Assembly: GCA_963933095.1 (NCBI GenBank)
Contig: CAWVSV010000001.1
Span: 1 to 60,108 of the forward strand
DNA length: 60,108 bases
Reading direction: 5' to 3'
Origin: UBA1124 sp963933095
GTDB taxonomy: Bacteria; Pseudomonadota; Gammaproteobacteria; Pseudomonadales; Cellvibrionaceae
The notes below the pieces were generated by a model. That model ran no database searches and was not told the DNA's origin. It saw only the letters and a list, made by a program, of their open reading frames with translations. Numbering within the stretch: position 1 is the stretch's first letter; every line of letters starts with the position of its first letter. The translations under genes and the position numbers were made by a program. Of the stretch, positions 1-7,889 are shown in pieces.

Positions 1-200
1 GACCAATGAATATACACCGCTCCCTTATTCTGCCATCATTCAATTGGCTATATCCTGAGGGTCACGACAAGCCCTAACCCTCACCAATTTTCATTTAAAT
101 AACTGATACAGCTAAAATAAAGGTAATTAGATTACTGTGTATATAACACTTATCGGTTATTGACTTTAGTGCAACTGATACAATTTTATCGAGGATTATT

Positions 201-1043
201 ATGAATTTAAAAGCGTTTTTTATTACGGCTAGCCTGCTAACACTGATTGGCTGTGGAGATGGCCCCATGCAACAATATGAATCAGAAGATCAACCCACGG
301 TTAACAATCAAACATTAACTGGTGAGGTGACTTACCGCGAAAGAAAACTTTTACCTCCAGGCGTGACTTTGCATGTCACTCTTGAGGATGTGTCAAAGAT
401 GGATGTGGCCTCGGTGCTTATTGCTGAAACATCCTCTGTCATCACCGGGGCACCGCCTTATGCCTTCACGCTAGACTATGACAAGGCACTTATTAACAGC
501 AAAATACGCTACAGCTTAAGAGCTAAGTTATTGTTAAATGAGCAGCTTTTGTTCACCTCAACAGAGCAGTTAGATCCGTTCAAAACCGCTAGCGAAAACT
601 TAAATATAAATTTGACTATGGTGCAGCGCAGTCAACCTAAGGTTGACCATCATCCTGATAATGGCTTAGCCGTCGTGTCGGTGAATCCGTTGGCTGACCT
701 CGCAAATACGTATTGGAAGTTAACAAAAATTGGCGGCCAAGCGATAGTTATGTCTGAAAAGCAAAGTAAAGAGGCTTTTCTACAGTTGCAAGCTGATGGA
801 AAAACAAAAGGCTTTGGCGGTTGCAACATGTTTCATGGAAGCTATCAGCAAAAAGGCAATGATTTGATTTTTGGACCGAGTATGTCAACTAAAAAAGCTT
901 GTATGGATGGCATGGATACTGAAAGCAAATTTATGTCTGCATTAGGCCAGGTGCGCTATTACTCTATTCATAAAGAGATATTGTCTGTACTGAATGATAA
1001 GAAGCAGAAAATTGCCGAATTTAAAGCCATTTATTTTAATTAA
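201..1043 (+). CDS. YbaY-like / META-domain lipoprotein
   Basis: This 280-residue protein is a probable outer-membrane lipoprotein: the N-terminus has a short basic start, a hydrophobic run and a lipobox ending LIGC (Cys18). Residues about 40-140 read as a YbaY/YscW-type beta domain, with the family phrase TYRERKLLPPG followed by a LEDVSK stretch. Residues about 168-275 read as a META (HslJ-like) domain, with NTYWKL, a GFGGCNMFHGSY core and a second Cys in KKACMDG. META domains are linked to heat or stress tolerance and to envelope proteins, and the combination with YbaY is common in gammaproteobacterial lipoproteins. The start is supported by GAGGA eight bases upstream. It is followed by another lipoprotein gene on the same strand after 31 bases, so the two may be co-transcribed. 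The exact function is unknown. Confidence 0.85.
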   Translation: MNLKAFFITASLLTLIGCGDGPMQQYESEDQPTVNNQTLTGEVTYRERKLLPPGVTLHVTLEDVSKMDVASVLIAETSSVITGAPPYAFTLDYDKALINSKIRYSLRAKLLLNEQLLFTSTEQLDPFKTASENLNINLTMVQRSQPKVDHHPDNGLAVVSVNPLADLANTYWKLTKIGGQAIVMSEKQSKEAFLQLQADGKTKGFGGCNMFHGSYQQKGNDLIFGPSMSTKKACMDGMDTESKFMSALGQVRYYSIHKEILSVLNDKKQKIAEFKAIYFN

Positions 1044-1074
1044 ACACTGCTATTTATCTACTGACAGGTTTTCT

Positions 1075-3030
1075 ATGAAAAAATTATATACAGCAAGAAT
1101 AGTATTATTAGCGGCTATCGCTAATTTAATCGGTTGTGATATGCCGGAACAAGCCGTGGCTGTTAAACCAGCCGCTGTTTTACAAGCTGAGATAGCAGAT
1201 ACTATTTATTACAACGGTAAAGTAGTTACTGTTAATGATAAACAGCCTAAGGCTACAGTTGTAGCCGTTAAGGACGGAAAAATATTATATGTAGGCGATA
1301 TTCGAGGCAGTAAGCCATTAACCGCGGCAACTACACGGCAGGTTGATTTAGGCGGTAAAACTATGGTGCCAGGCTTTGTTGATGCGCATGGACACGTGGT
1401 TAATGCTGGTGTTCAAGCGGCAAGTGCCAATTTATTACCTATGCCGGATGGCAATGTAAATAACTTTAAAGAATTGGTCGATGCTATTTCAATCTGGAAA
1501 GAATCAGAGGGCGGTAAAACGTTTATTGATAATACGGGTTGGCTAGTGGGTTTTGGTTTTGACGATTCCCAATTATCTGAACAAATATTTCCAACAGCTG
1601 AGACGTTGAACGCAATCAGTGATGATAAACCTGTGATGATTATTCACCAGTCAGGTCATTTTGGCGTTTTTAACCAACAAGCTCTTAATAAAGCAGGGAT
1701 TGATGATTGTACTAAAAAGATTCCCGGTGGAGTTATTCGTTGTAAAGCCGATGGTGTTACCCCTAGTGGTGTATTAGAAGAGAATGCATTCTTTTCTGCC
1801 TTGGCTACTTTTGAGGCTAATGTCGATGATGCTTATAACCTTGATTTATTTGGTATGGGTATGCAAAGCTTTGCTCGATTTGGTTATACCACTGCACAGG
1901 AAGGTCGGGCTTTTGCGCCAACCTTAGCCGTTGCAGAAGAAAAAGCTAAGGGTATGAAGTTACCTATTGATGTGGCGCTTTACGTTGACTACACCTCAAA
2001 AGATGCATTAAAAACTTCTGAATATTATAGCGGTTCTGGTTATGACGGCATTACCTACACAAACGGTTTGCGTATTGCTGGTTTAAAAATGACACTAGAT
2101 GGATCACCACAAGGGAAAACCGCGTGGTTGTCTAAGCCTTACTTCGTGCCACCAGAAGGGCAAGATGCCAGTTATTTAGGTTACCCTGCGATGACTCAAG
2201 AGCAGGTTGAAACCGAAATAATGGATGCTTATGCACAGAACAGGCAAGTACTTGCTCATTGTAATGGTGATGCGGCTATTGACCGTTACTTAAATGCTGT
2301 TGAAAAAGCAGTTGAAAAGCACGGACTTAAAGATAGACGTATAGTGCTCATTCATGGCCAAACTTTGCGTAAAGATCAGATTAGCCGACTAAAAGAATTA
2401 CAGGTTATTCCGTCGTTATTTCCAATGCATACGTTTTATTGGGGCGAGTGGCACAAAACCTCTGTGTTAGGGCCTGAGCGCGCTGCTTATATCTCGCCAA
2501 CACGCGACGTATTAGATGCGGGCTTAATTTTTACTTCTCATCATGATGCTCCTGTTGCACTACCTGATTCAATGCGGGTTTTATCTTCAACGGTGACGCG
2601 AGTTACTCGTAGCGGTGAGGTATTAGGTCCGGACCAACGTGTCACTGCTTATGAGGGCTTAAAAGCTATTACGATTTGGCCTGCTTATCAGCATTATGAA
2701 GAAAAACAAAAAGGCTCGATTGAGGTCGGTAAGCAAGCTGACTTTGTTATATTGTCTGAGAATCCATTAACCGTAGATCCGCTAACTATTGCTGACATTA
2801 AAGTGCTGCAAACCATTAATGATGACAAAGTGGTTTTTACCTACAAAGAAGCAATTCCTAAAGTTGTCGGTGGTGATCGTGATGAGCATGGCTGCATTGG
2901 TTCAGCCGGTTATCAGTGGTGCGAAAGTATTGGGCAATGCGTTCGGCCTTGGGAGTTAGCAAAAGAACAAAACCTTAGTGATGTCTCGACAGGCAGTGTG
3001 GCTGCTTTTTGTGAAGCTAAAGCGCTCTAA
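1075..3030 (+). CDS. Amidohydrolase-family (YtcJ-like) lipoprotein
   Basis: This 651-residue protein belongs to the amidohydrolase 3 family of metal-dependent hydrolases. The metal-binding DAHGH sequence (Asp103, His105, His107) follows a typical VPGF turn. Further candidate ligands are the His in AHCNGD, His427 in IHGQTLR and Asp491 in SHHDAP, and the C-terminal KQADFVIL strand is also family-typical. The natural substrate cannot be read from sequence. The start at 1075 was preferred over an upstream one at 994 because it gives a lipoprotein signal ending LIGC and does not overlap the preceding gene. Unusually, residues about 605-651 form a tail with four cysteines (pattern C-x8-C-x6-C and a late C) that is not part of the hydrolase fold. 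It may be a disulfide-stabilised module. Family membership is firm and substrate is unknown. Confidence 0.85.
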   Translation: MKKLYTARIVLLAAIANLIGCDMPEQAVAVKPAAVLQAEIADTIYYNGKVVTVNDKQPKATVVAVKDGKILYVGDIRGSKPLTAATTRQVDLGGKTMVPGFVDAHGHVVNAGVQAASANLLPMPDGNVNNFKELVDAISIWKESEGGKTFIDNTGWLVGFGFDDSQLSEQIFPTAETLNAISDDKPVMIIHQSGHFGVFNQQALNKAGIDDCTKKIPGGVIRCKADGVTPSGVLEENAFFSALATFEANVDDAYNLDLFGMGMQSFARFGYTTAQEGRAFAPTLAVAEEKAKGMKLPIDVALYVDYTSKDALKTSEYYSGSGYDGITYTNGLRIAGLKMTLDGSPQGKTAWLSKPYFVPPEGQDASYLGYPAMTQEQVETEIMDAYAQNRQVLAHCNGDAAIDRYLNAVEKAVEKHGLKDRRIVLIHGQTLRKDQISRLKELQVIPSLFPMHTFYWGEWHKTSVLGPERAAYISPTRDVLDAGLIFTSHHDAPVALPDSMRVLSSTVTRVTRSGEVLGPDQRVTAYEGLKAITIWPAYQHYEEKQKGSIEVGKQADFVILSENPLTVDPLTIADIKVLQTINDDKVVFTYKEAIPKVVGGDRDEHGCIGSAGYQWCESIGQCVRPWELAKEQNLSDVSTGSVAAFCEAKAL

Positions 3031-3518
3031 GAGAGATACAGCTTTAAGATACAAGCGTTAGCGGCAGAAAAATTTAATAAAACATGTTTCATGTTGTCGC
3101 TTGCGCCTATTAATTTTATCCGGTTTGTGTGCTGTTACCCTTAAAGTAATACAGCGGGCTGTTTAAATGTTGGCAATACCTTTGCGAACACCTCTGCCGA
3201 TTCCTTCTGTTATTACTTTTCTTTTAACTCTAATCACAGTATCAAAGTGAGCGGAACCCAACGAGATAAGGTGCGATATGTCGGTCACTATTGTGTCGAT
3301 CTATCAAGGCACTGAAAGCGCTTAAGCGCTAACGCGGGATGTATTTGGGGATCTGTTAAAACACGCTATTATTATGTTTCATGCTAGGCCTTGGCGGTGT
3401 AAATAGCTGCCTCAATAACCGCCATTTTTCCTAAAGCCACTGAGGCATAGTCCTTCAGCCCGGTATCGAATTATTAACCGGTCGGTAGTGATTTAAATCC
3501 TATAAATTCAAATGGATG
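3031..3518. other. Intergenic region, no gene recognised
   Basis: These 488 bases separate the amidohydrolase from the convergent TPR-like gene. I see no convincing open reading frame with a ribosome-binding site, no RNA gene and no strong terminator with a T tract. A 14-base perfect palindrome AGCGCTTAAGCGCT lies at 3317-3330. A very short frame near 3280 (about 15 codons) has no support. Confidence 0.5.
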
Positions 3519-3914
3519 TTATTTGTATTTATAGGATTGTCGAATATCTTGCACGGGAAGTTGGTGTTGACGGCAAAACTCTAATAGCTGCTGATAAGAT
3601 GTTTCAGCACTTTGACGTGCAGCGCGTCGCAGCTCTACGCAACAGCTACGGTTGTGCGCCAGTGATAATATGTATTGGTGGGCCGTCTTAAGGTGTAGGC
3701 AGGCTTCATATGTTTGGTTGCTGTTTTGATAAAAGTCAGCTAAATTTCGATGGCTGCTAATAAAAGCCGCGACCGCGTCTTGCCTGTCTCTGCAATAGAC
3801 GAGCTGCCTTTCGGCCACCTCAAGTGCTTTGCAATAAAGCCGCTCGGCAGCACGCCACTGGCCACTGAAGTAGAGCTCGTTGGCGCGGCTAATTAATTGT
3901 TTCCATTCGTTCAT
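3519..3914 (-). CDS. Small TPR-like protein, Fur-controlled
   Basis: This 131-residue soluble protein has no signal peptide or membrane segment. It is all-helical in character: residues 5-40 (ANELYFSGQWRAAERLYCKAL) match one tetratricopeptide helix pair, and residues about 50-85 (SHRNLADFYQNS, CLHLKTAHQYIL) resemble a second. The start is supported by AGGGGAG four bases upstream. A near-consensus Fur box overlaps the promoter, so expression is expected when iron is scarce. It stands alone, convergent to the amidohydrolase. Small proteins of unknown function under Fur occur in other gammaproteobacteria, for example FagA beside fumC-sodA in Pseudomonas. I cannot say from sequence alone that this is the same family. 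The C-terminal half has no recognisable motif. Confidence 0.75.
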   Translation of the reverse strand: MNEWKQLISRANELYFSGQWRAAERLYCKALEVAERQLVYCRDRQDAVAAFISSHRNLADFYQNSNQTYEACLHLKTAHQYILSLAHNRSCCVELRRAARQSAETSYQQLLEFCRQHQLPVQDIRQSYKYK

Positions 3915-3951
3915 ATTACTCCCCTTTTTTTTATAGCATAATCACGATTCT

Positions 3952-3980
3952 TATTTAATGCAAATGATTCTCACTATCAA
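3952..3980 (-). promoter_or_regulatory. Fur box overlapping sigma-70-type promoter
   Basis: On the minus strand, 3978-3960 reads GATAGTGAGAATCATTTGC, matching 15 of 19 positions of the Fur consensus GATAATGATAATCATTATC. It sits in a promoter with -35 TTGATA (3980-3975), a 17-base spacer and -10 TAAATA (3957-3952), about 40 bases before the start codon at 3914. Fur-Fe(II) bound here would block RNA polymerase, so the gene should be iron-repressed. Confidence 0.75.
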
Positions 3981-4453
3981 TTTTTGGGTGATTATAAATC
4001 ATATAGTTGACTTGCGTGTCGGCGGTAGTGCTGAACTATTAAAATACACTGCGACCAAAATTATAAGCTGGCACTGGCAAGTATTTTTGTATGCCTATAA
4101 ACCTACAGCTTTGGGCCTCAACCGAGTGACACCCATGCAGGGGTAAAATGATACTGAGGCTTTACCCTGACACTATGGGTAATGGTCTTAATACAGAGGA
4201 AGGTTAAGATGATACATAGAGACTAAGCATAGAGCTTTAATTGTTAAATATTAAATATGCCGATATTGATGCTAAATAAATAGTTACTTCGATTCTATAG
4301 GGCTTTTTTACGAATCTAGTAATTAATAAGTCGAGGAGAAAGCAGTCTGCATCGGTAAGGTATAGATGTGACAAGAGGCAGAGTGAGGTTTATACCCATA
4401 AATGAGTTGTTAGCATGCTACTTTATAGGCTAATACGTTGTGATTTGAACTGT
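3981..4453. other. Intergenic region between the Fur-controlled gene and the sortase-substrate terminator
   Basis: About 470 AT-rich bases with no supported gene. A 7-base inverted repeat GGGTAAA/TTTACCC lies near 4140-4170. A good Shine-Dalgarno-like AGAGGAAGG near 4196 precedes only a five-codon frame. Longer plus-strand frames near here run through the terminator and the minus-strand sortase-substrate gene and have no codon or signal support. Confidence 0.45.
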
Positions 4454-4498
4454 GCACACATAAAAAAACCGGGCAATGCCCGGTTTTTTTATGTGTGC
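4454..4498. terminator. Perfect 21-bp hairpin terminator after the sortase substrate
   Basis: Bases 4454-4474 and 4478-4498 are perfectly complementary around a 3-base loop. A GC core (CCGGGC/GCCCGG) is flanked by seven A and seven T. It starts eight bases after the stop codon of the LPETA gene on the minus strand. Because both flanks carry A/T runs it could terminate from either side. Confidence 0.9.
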
Positions 4499-4505
4499 GT
4501 ATGTC

Positions 4506-5030
4506 TTATGTGCGTTTGCGCATACGGCGAGCAACACCTGCAAAGCCCAGAAGGCCCATGCCTATCAGAGCCATCCAATGCATGCTGCTGGCTGTTTCTG
4601 GCAGCATTGCTTGGTCGCTTGGGTCGGCCAAAACTTCAAAGCGGTCGTGCGGAAGATATACCGAGATATCTGTATTGGGACGAATGTCAGCAAAGTTAAC
4701 ACGCTTTCCATCAACCCAAGCACCGATCTTTGCACTTTTCTTAACATGATGAGTAGGACCGTAGCTGCCGTCGTTTAGTTTGATCTGAGTGCGGTAACGA
4801 CCACTGATTTTGCTGTCGCGAAGTTTCGCATCAACGCGGGTAAACAGCTCGCCATTATATTCAACGACTTCAACACAAGCATCGTTAATTTCAGGGAATT
4901 TTTCAGTAATACTGCTGTTGTAATTTACATCAGCGCAGCTTACAGAAGAGCTAGTAATCTGGGCCGAAGCTGAAGATGCAGCAGCAATAATGCCCGCGGC
5001 GATTAGTGTTTTCATTGTGTTGTTAATCAT
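4506..5030 (-). CDS. Secreted protein with LPETA sortase-sorting signal
   Basis: This 174-residue precursor has a Sec signal peptide (residues 1-23, cleavage after ASA). The mature part is about 120 residues with two cysteines, Cys32 and Cys52, that could pair. The C-terminus has the three parts of a sortase signal: LPETA at 143-147, a hydrophobic segment at about 151-166, and a basic tail RRMRKR. The canonical LPxTG Gly is Ala here. The start at 5030 is supported by AAGGA. The sortase gene lies 31 bases upstream on the same strand, so the pair is probably one transcript and this protein the dedicated substrate, cleaved after Thr146 and joined to an amine nucleophile. The mature domain matches nothing I recognise. 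In a Gram-negative cell the sortase site should face the periplasm, so attachment there is likely but unproven. Confidence 0.85.
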   Translation of the reverse strand: MINNTMKTLIAAGIIAAASSASAQITSSSVSCADVNYNSSITEKFPEINDACVEVVEYNGELFTRVDAKLRDSKISGRYRTQIKLNDGSYGPTHHVKKSAKIGAWVDGKRVNFADIRPNTDISVYLPHDRFEVLADPSDQAMLPETASSMHWMALIGMGLLGFAGVARRMRKRT

Positions 5031-5061
5031 AATATCATCCTTAAATCATATGGGGGGTAGT

Positions 5062-5796
5062 TCAACTTTTATCCGTTAGCCGTACCGCCTCAACGATGAA
5101 TCGCTGCGGAGCACTGCCGACAAAATAAAATGGGTAACAAGTCACCAGTACCAGAGTGTGATCATCTCCGCGGAGTATCGCTACATCTGCTGGGGTGACT
5201 ATATGTGTTTTGTTAATTTGGTAGCGGCGGGTCTCAGTCAAGCTTTCTAACTCGATTATATCGCCAATTTTTATGTCTTTAAGCGGTCTAAACCAGCCGT
5301 CTCTGTGACCGGCTATACCGATTCGACCGTTACCGCTGACTGAATCTGTTGACAGAATTCGCGCGGCGCCACGATTAAGATTGTGTTTGTCTGCGCCATC
5401 AAACACCGCTACATCTAAATTGACGCTAGGTATTTTTAGCAAGGCAACAGCACTGTCGCCACCTTTATTGACAGCATTCTTATGGTGGCCGACAAATGCA
5501 CTGGACCAGAGCGACTTGTCGGTTTGTTCAGCTTCAACCTCAAAAGTATTTAGACTTGTGTTAACAAAGCCAGCATCTATTGTGGCATCGATATCGCTCG
5601 CAGTTAGAATAACTTTATTTGCAGCGCTGGGTTGAGCTGTTTTTAGTGCTTGTTTGGCTTGCATAAAATCATCATTTGCCTGACTTTGAGCAAGGCTATT
5701 TTGGCCCATTAATAGGAGATAGGCGGCTAGGATAGAAACCCCTAACAACCAGAAGGCATACTCCATTTTTTTTAGTAACCAATGACTGTCTGGCAC
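5062..5796 (-). CDS. Sortase (class D/E-like, Gram-negative)
   Basis: This 244-residue transpeptidase has an N-terminal membrane anchor (about residues 13-31) and a C-terminal sortase barrel. The catalytic triad is visible: His164 in AGHRDGW, Cys220 in LVTCYPF and Arg232 in PQRFIV. The LLKIPSVNLDVAVFDG stretch is the usual sortase entry strand, and residues about 32-110 form a long linker. The TLVTCYPF form with a compact barrel resembles class D/E enzymes more than the housekeeping class A type. It should cleave the LPETA sequence of the protein encoded immediately downstream. No other sorting-signal protein occurs in the window. The main uncertainty is the acceptor: lipid II, peptidoglycan or another amine in the periplasm. 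Confidence 0.9.
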   Translation of the reverse strand: MPDSHWLLKKMEYAFWLLGVSILAAYLLLMGQNSLAQSQANDDFMQAKQALKTAQPSAANKVILTASDIDATIDAGFVNTSLNTFEVEAEQTDKSLWSSAFVGHHKNAVNKGGDSAVALLKIPSVNLDVAVFDGADKHNLNRGAARILSTDSVSGNGRIGIAGHRDGWFRPLKDIKIGDIIELESLTETRRYQINKTHIVTPADVAILRGDDHTLVLVTCYPFYFVGSAPQRFIVEAVRLTDKS

Positions 5797-5929
5797 GTAT
5801 TAAAACCTTAATATAAAGTACATAAGTTATGTTTTAAACTATAGATAGCTTGCCATTAAAGTGCAAGGTTGAGCTGCTTTAAAGTTAGTAAAAATTTATC
5901 GATTAAATCTCGTCAATAGAGAGTTGATT

Positions 5930-5965
5930 GGTCTAATGTTGAAAGTGGTTTTTCAACATTAGACC
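5930..5965. repeat. Perfect 15-bp inverted repeat upstream of the sortase
   Basis: GGTCTAATGTTGAAA at 5930-5944 is repeated in exact inverted form at 5951-5965 around the 6-base loop GTGGTT. There is no following T tract on either strand, so it is unlikely to be an intrinsic terminator. It lies about 135 bases upstream of the sortase start and could be an operator or an RNA hairpin in the leader. Confidence 0.6.
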
Positions 5966-6194
5966 CTCAGTAATACTTGAGATAATTTTGTTAAGTATTC
6001 GGCTGAGGACTAAGTGAGTAACGATAACAATTGATTGCTAATGAAAAGAATTAATGCTGCCAATTTTGATCGTTATTTACCGATGGCTTAAGCAAGTAGC
6101 TTGCGGCATTAATTATGATATAGAAGTTTTTGAGAAATACTAAGTCTGGAAAAATCTTTATAATATAGAATATGGGGGAGTTAGAAGTCACTCC

Positions 6195-6234
6195 AAAAAA
6201 AGCGCTCATAATTAATATTGAGAGCGCTTTTTTT
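6195..6234. terminator. Bidirectional hairpin terminator
   Basis: AAAAAAAGCGCTC at 6195-6207 pairs exactly with GAGCGCTTTTTTT at 6222-6234 around a 14-base AT loop. The A and T flanks allow termination from either side. On the minus strand it could end the barrel-gene transcript, about 175 bases past its stop codon. On the plus strand it could end a short transcript starting near 6170. Confidence 0.75.
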
Positions 6235-6277
6235 CATCAACTAAAGCTTATCGCTGGTAAATGACTTTACCTCTTGG

Positions 6278-6307
6278 ATGCAATAAAATTGGAAAATATT
6301 ATTGCAT
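6278..6307. repeat. 9-bp inverted repeat
   Basis: ATGCAATAA at 6278-6286 and its exact inverse TTATTGCAT at 6299-6307 flank a 12-base AT-rich loop. It lies between the terminator-like hairpin and the end of the barrel gene. It could be a protein-binding dyad. No specific regulator is suggested. Confidence 0.4.
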
Positions 6308-6411
6308 TCGCTAGTGCATCATCAAATTAGTAGGCTGATAATATGAAGGACACGTTAAGTGACTCGGCAGCTTAAGTGAAGTCGGCATGGTAGTTCATGG
6401 TGGTATTGTAG

Positions 6412-7197
6412 CTATGATTTCGGCAGCATAGCCGTAATAGAAAAACGACCACCCCAGCCCTCGGCACCAGCATCCGGTGCGTCAGCCCAGTAACGTGCAC
6501 CTACAGCAAAACTGACCGGTAATTTACCTATGCGTACAACTTTAGATAGGACTCCATTAATAGGCACACTCCACTCTTCGCTTTCCCAGTCATAAGTACT
6601 TTCGGTTTGCAGAGTGTAGGTCCAGCCACGATTAGTATAGGACACAAAGGGTTGAATAAAGCTGGCATTGATATCGGCCCTGTCATGCTCACCGGCATAA
6701 TCCCAAAGGTGATTGGCGAGCATGCCATAAGTCCATGCATCATCCATTTTTAAAAGCACGGCTGTTGGGCCTGCGGCCCATTTCCCTGTGCCCAAAAGTT
6801 CATTGCTGGCGGTGGGGAATAGTAACGCTGGGCCAGCACCCCATATCCAGCCGTTTGAGGTAGGATCTTTGGGAGAGATGAATATGCTTTGTACGATATC
6901 GCCAGTGCCCGATTGAGAACCGCTGTTGCCGGCAATATTATGCTGTTCTATTAATGGTAAAATAGTACGGGAAATTAAATTCCACTCATCATTGATTTCA
7001 AGTGGGATAACAGGTTGTATATTAACTGCGAGTCGGTGGCCGTCTTTACTGCCAAAACCTGAGTCGTAATTGATTTGAACCGGCATGCTGATCAAATCAG
7101 CTAGCGGGTTGGTTAGCTGTTTGGCTAAGTCGTCTACATCAGAGTAAGCGCTAGTGCTTATTGTGATCAGTAACGTGGTCGCAAGTATATTTTTCAT
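6412..7197 (-). CDS. Outer-membrane beta-barrel, transporter-like
   Basis: This 261-residue protein has a Sec signal peptide (about residues 1-19, cleavage near AYS). The rest alternates polar and hydrophobic residues, with many aromatic-ended strands (LISRTILPLI, WTYTLQTESTYDW, FAVGARYWAD) and a C-terminus rich in Gly and aromatics (GWGGRFSITAML). This fits small outer-membrane transporter-like barrels often annotated only as transporter or MetA-pathway-like. The phrase WIWGAGPALLFPT is characteristic of that group. AAGGA lies upstream of the start. It is a single minus-strand gene between the sortase and the adhesin locus, with its own possible terminator downstream. No substrate can be inferred. 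Confidence 0.75.
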   Translation of the reverse strand: MKNILATTLLITISTSAYSDVDDLAKQLTNPLADLISMPVQINYDSGFGSKDGHRLAVNIQPVIPLEINDEWNLISRTILPLIEQHNIAGNSGSQSGTGDIVQSIFISPKDPTSNGWIWGAGPALLFPTASNELLGTGKWAAGPTAVLLKMDDAWTYGMLANHLWDYAGEHDRADINASFIQPFVSYTNRGWTYTLQTESTYDWESEEWSVPINGVLSKVVRIGKLPVSFAVGARYWADAPDAGAEGWGGRFSITAMLPKS

Positions 7198-7317
7198 TAT
7201 TATATCCTTATAACAATAGTCAGTTAATCGCTCGGCGCTCGGCCTTGCCGGCTTAGTGCTAGAACAATAAATGTGTATCTGTAACCGTTGGGTTATTTAG
7301 ATATTTTCATAAGGCGT

Positions 7318-7872
7318 TTACTTATATCCACCATCAAAACTAGCGGCGGTTAATCCGAGCTGCACTTGTGCCCTATTTATCAGTGGTTGAGGCAGTGCAA
7401 GTAACCCTCGATGAGCCAATTGCTGCTGACTTTGTTCAGAGTATAGGTATTGCAGCAGCGATAGCAAATTGTCGTTATTGTTGTTATCGCTAAAGTTGGT
7501 GTAGAGATACCAAGGGTGAATTATGGTCATTTCGCCGCTACTAATTTTTTTGAAGTTATTGCCAGCACTGTTTTCTGCACTAAATATTGTCATCAATAGT
7601 TTTTCGCCATAGCGCTGGGTCAGCTCGGCAATATTTTCATCGTTCCATTTATCTCGACTTATTGCCACCAGTGCATCGCCATTTAACAAGGCTTGTTGCG
7701 GGTTGCTTACACTAAGTAGCGACAACTTCTCAAAGTCTTGCAGTGTATTTGCCACATCTGCACTGACAGCAATAGATAGATCGGGAACATTGGCCGAGTA
7801 TTCTCGAAGTTGATTACTGCTGCAGGAGCAGATTAAGGTTAAACAGGATAATGCCAATAAGATAGTTTTCAT
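7318..7872 (-). CDS. Lipoprotein at the end of the adhesin secretion locus
   Basis: This 184-residue protein starts with MKTILLALS and a hydrophobic run ending CSC, so it is probably lipidated at Cys17. The start at 7872 was preferred over one 63 bases upstream because it gives the signal peptide and does not run into the preceding OmpA-like gene. The C-terminal third (LQYLYSEQSQQQLAHRGLLA followed by LPQPLI) distantly recalls the end of phosphate-type periplasmic binding proteins. If that is right it is a much shortened version. It is last in the run adhesin-ABC-HlyD-TolC-OmpA-lipoprotein, 17 bases after its neighbour and probably co-transcribed. A role in adhesin display or secretion is inferred only from position. 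Confidence 0.65.
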   Translation of the reverse strand: MKTILLALSCLTLICSCSSNQLREYSANVPDLSIAVSADVANTLQDFEKLSLLSVSNPQQALLNGDALVAISRDKWNDENIAELTQRYGEKLLMTIFSAENSAGNNFKKISSGEMTIIHPWYLYTNFSDNNNNDNLLSLLQYLYSEQSQQQLAHRGLLALPQPLINRAQVQLGLTAASFDGGYK

Positions 7873-7889
7873 AGAATTCTCAGTTTGGT

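Larger units (their letters stand above)
5797..6411. other. 615-base intergenic region with three dyads
   Basis: Upstream of the sortase and downstream of the outer-membrane barrel gene (both minus strand). It holds three separate strong inverted repeats, listed individually at 5930-5965, 6195-6234 and 6278-6307. A perfect TATAAT at 6159-6164 on the plus strand lies just before the middle hairpin but lacks a -35 at normal spacing. No open reading frame here is convincing. A short non-coding transcript from about 6170 to 6235 is possible but unproven. Confidence 0.5.

Noticed and set aside
4506..4620. PEP-CTERM / exosortase signal for the small secreted protein
   Set aside because: The motif is LPETA rather than PEP and the adjacent enzyme is a true sortase with a TLxTC-type cysteine, not an exosortase.
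4415..4778. Plus-strand frames opposite the LPETA gene and through the terminator
   Set aside because: They read through a perfect terminator hairpin and lie antisense to a gene with a signal peptide and sorting signal.
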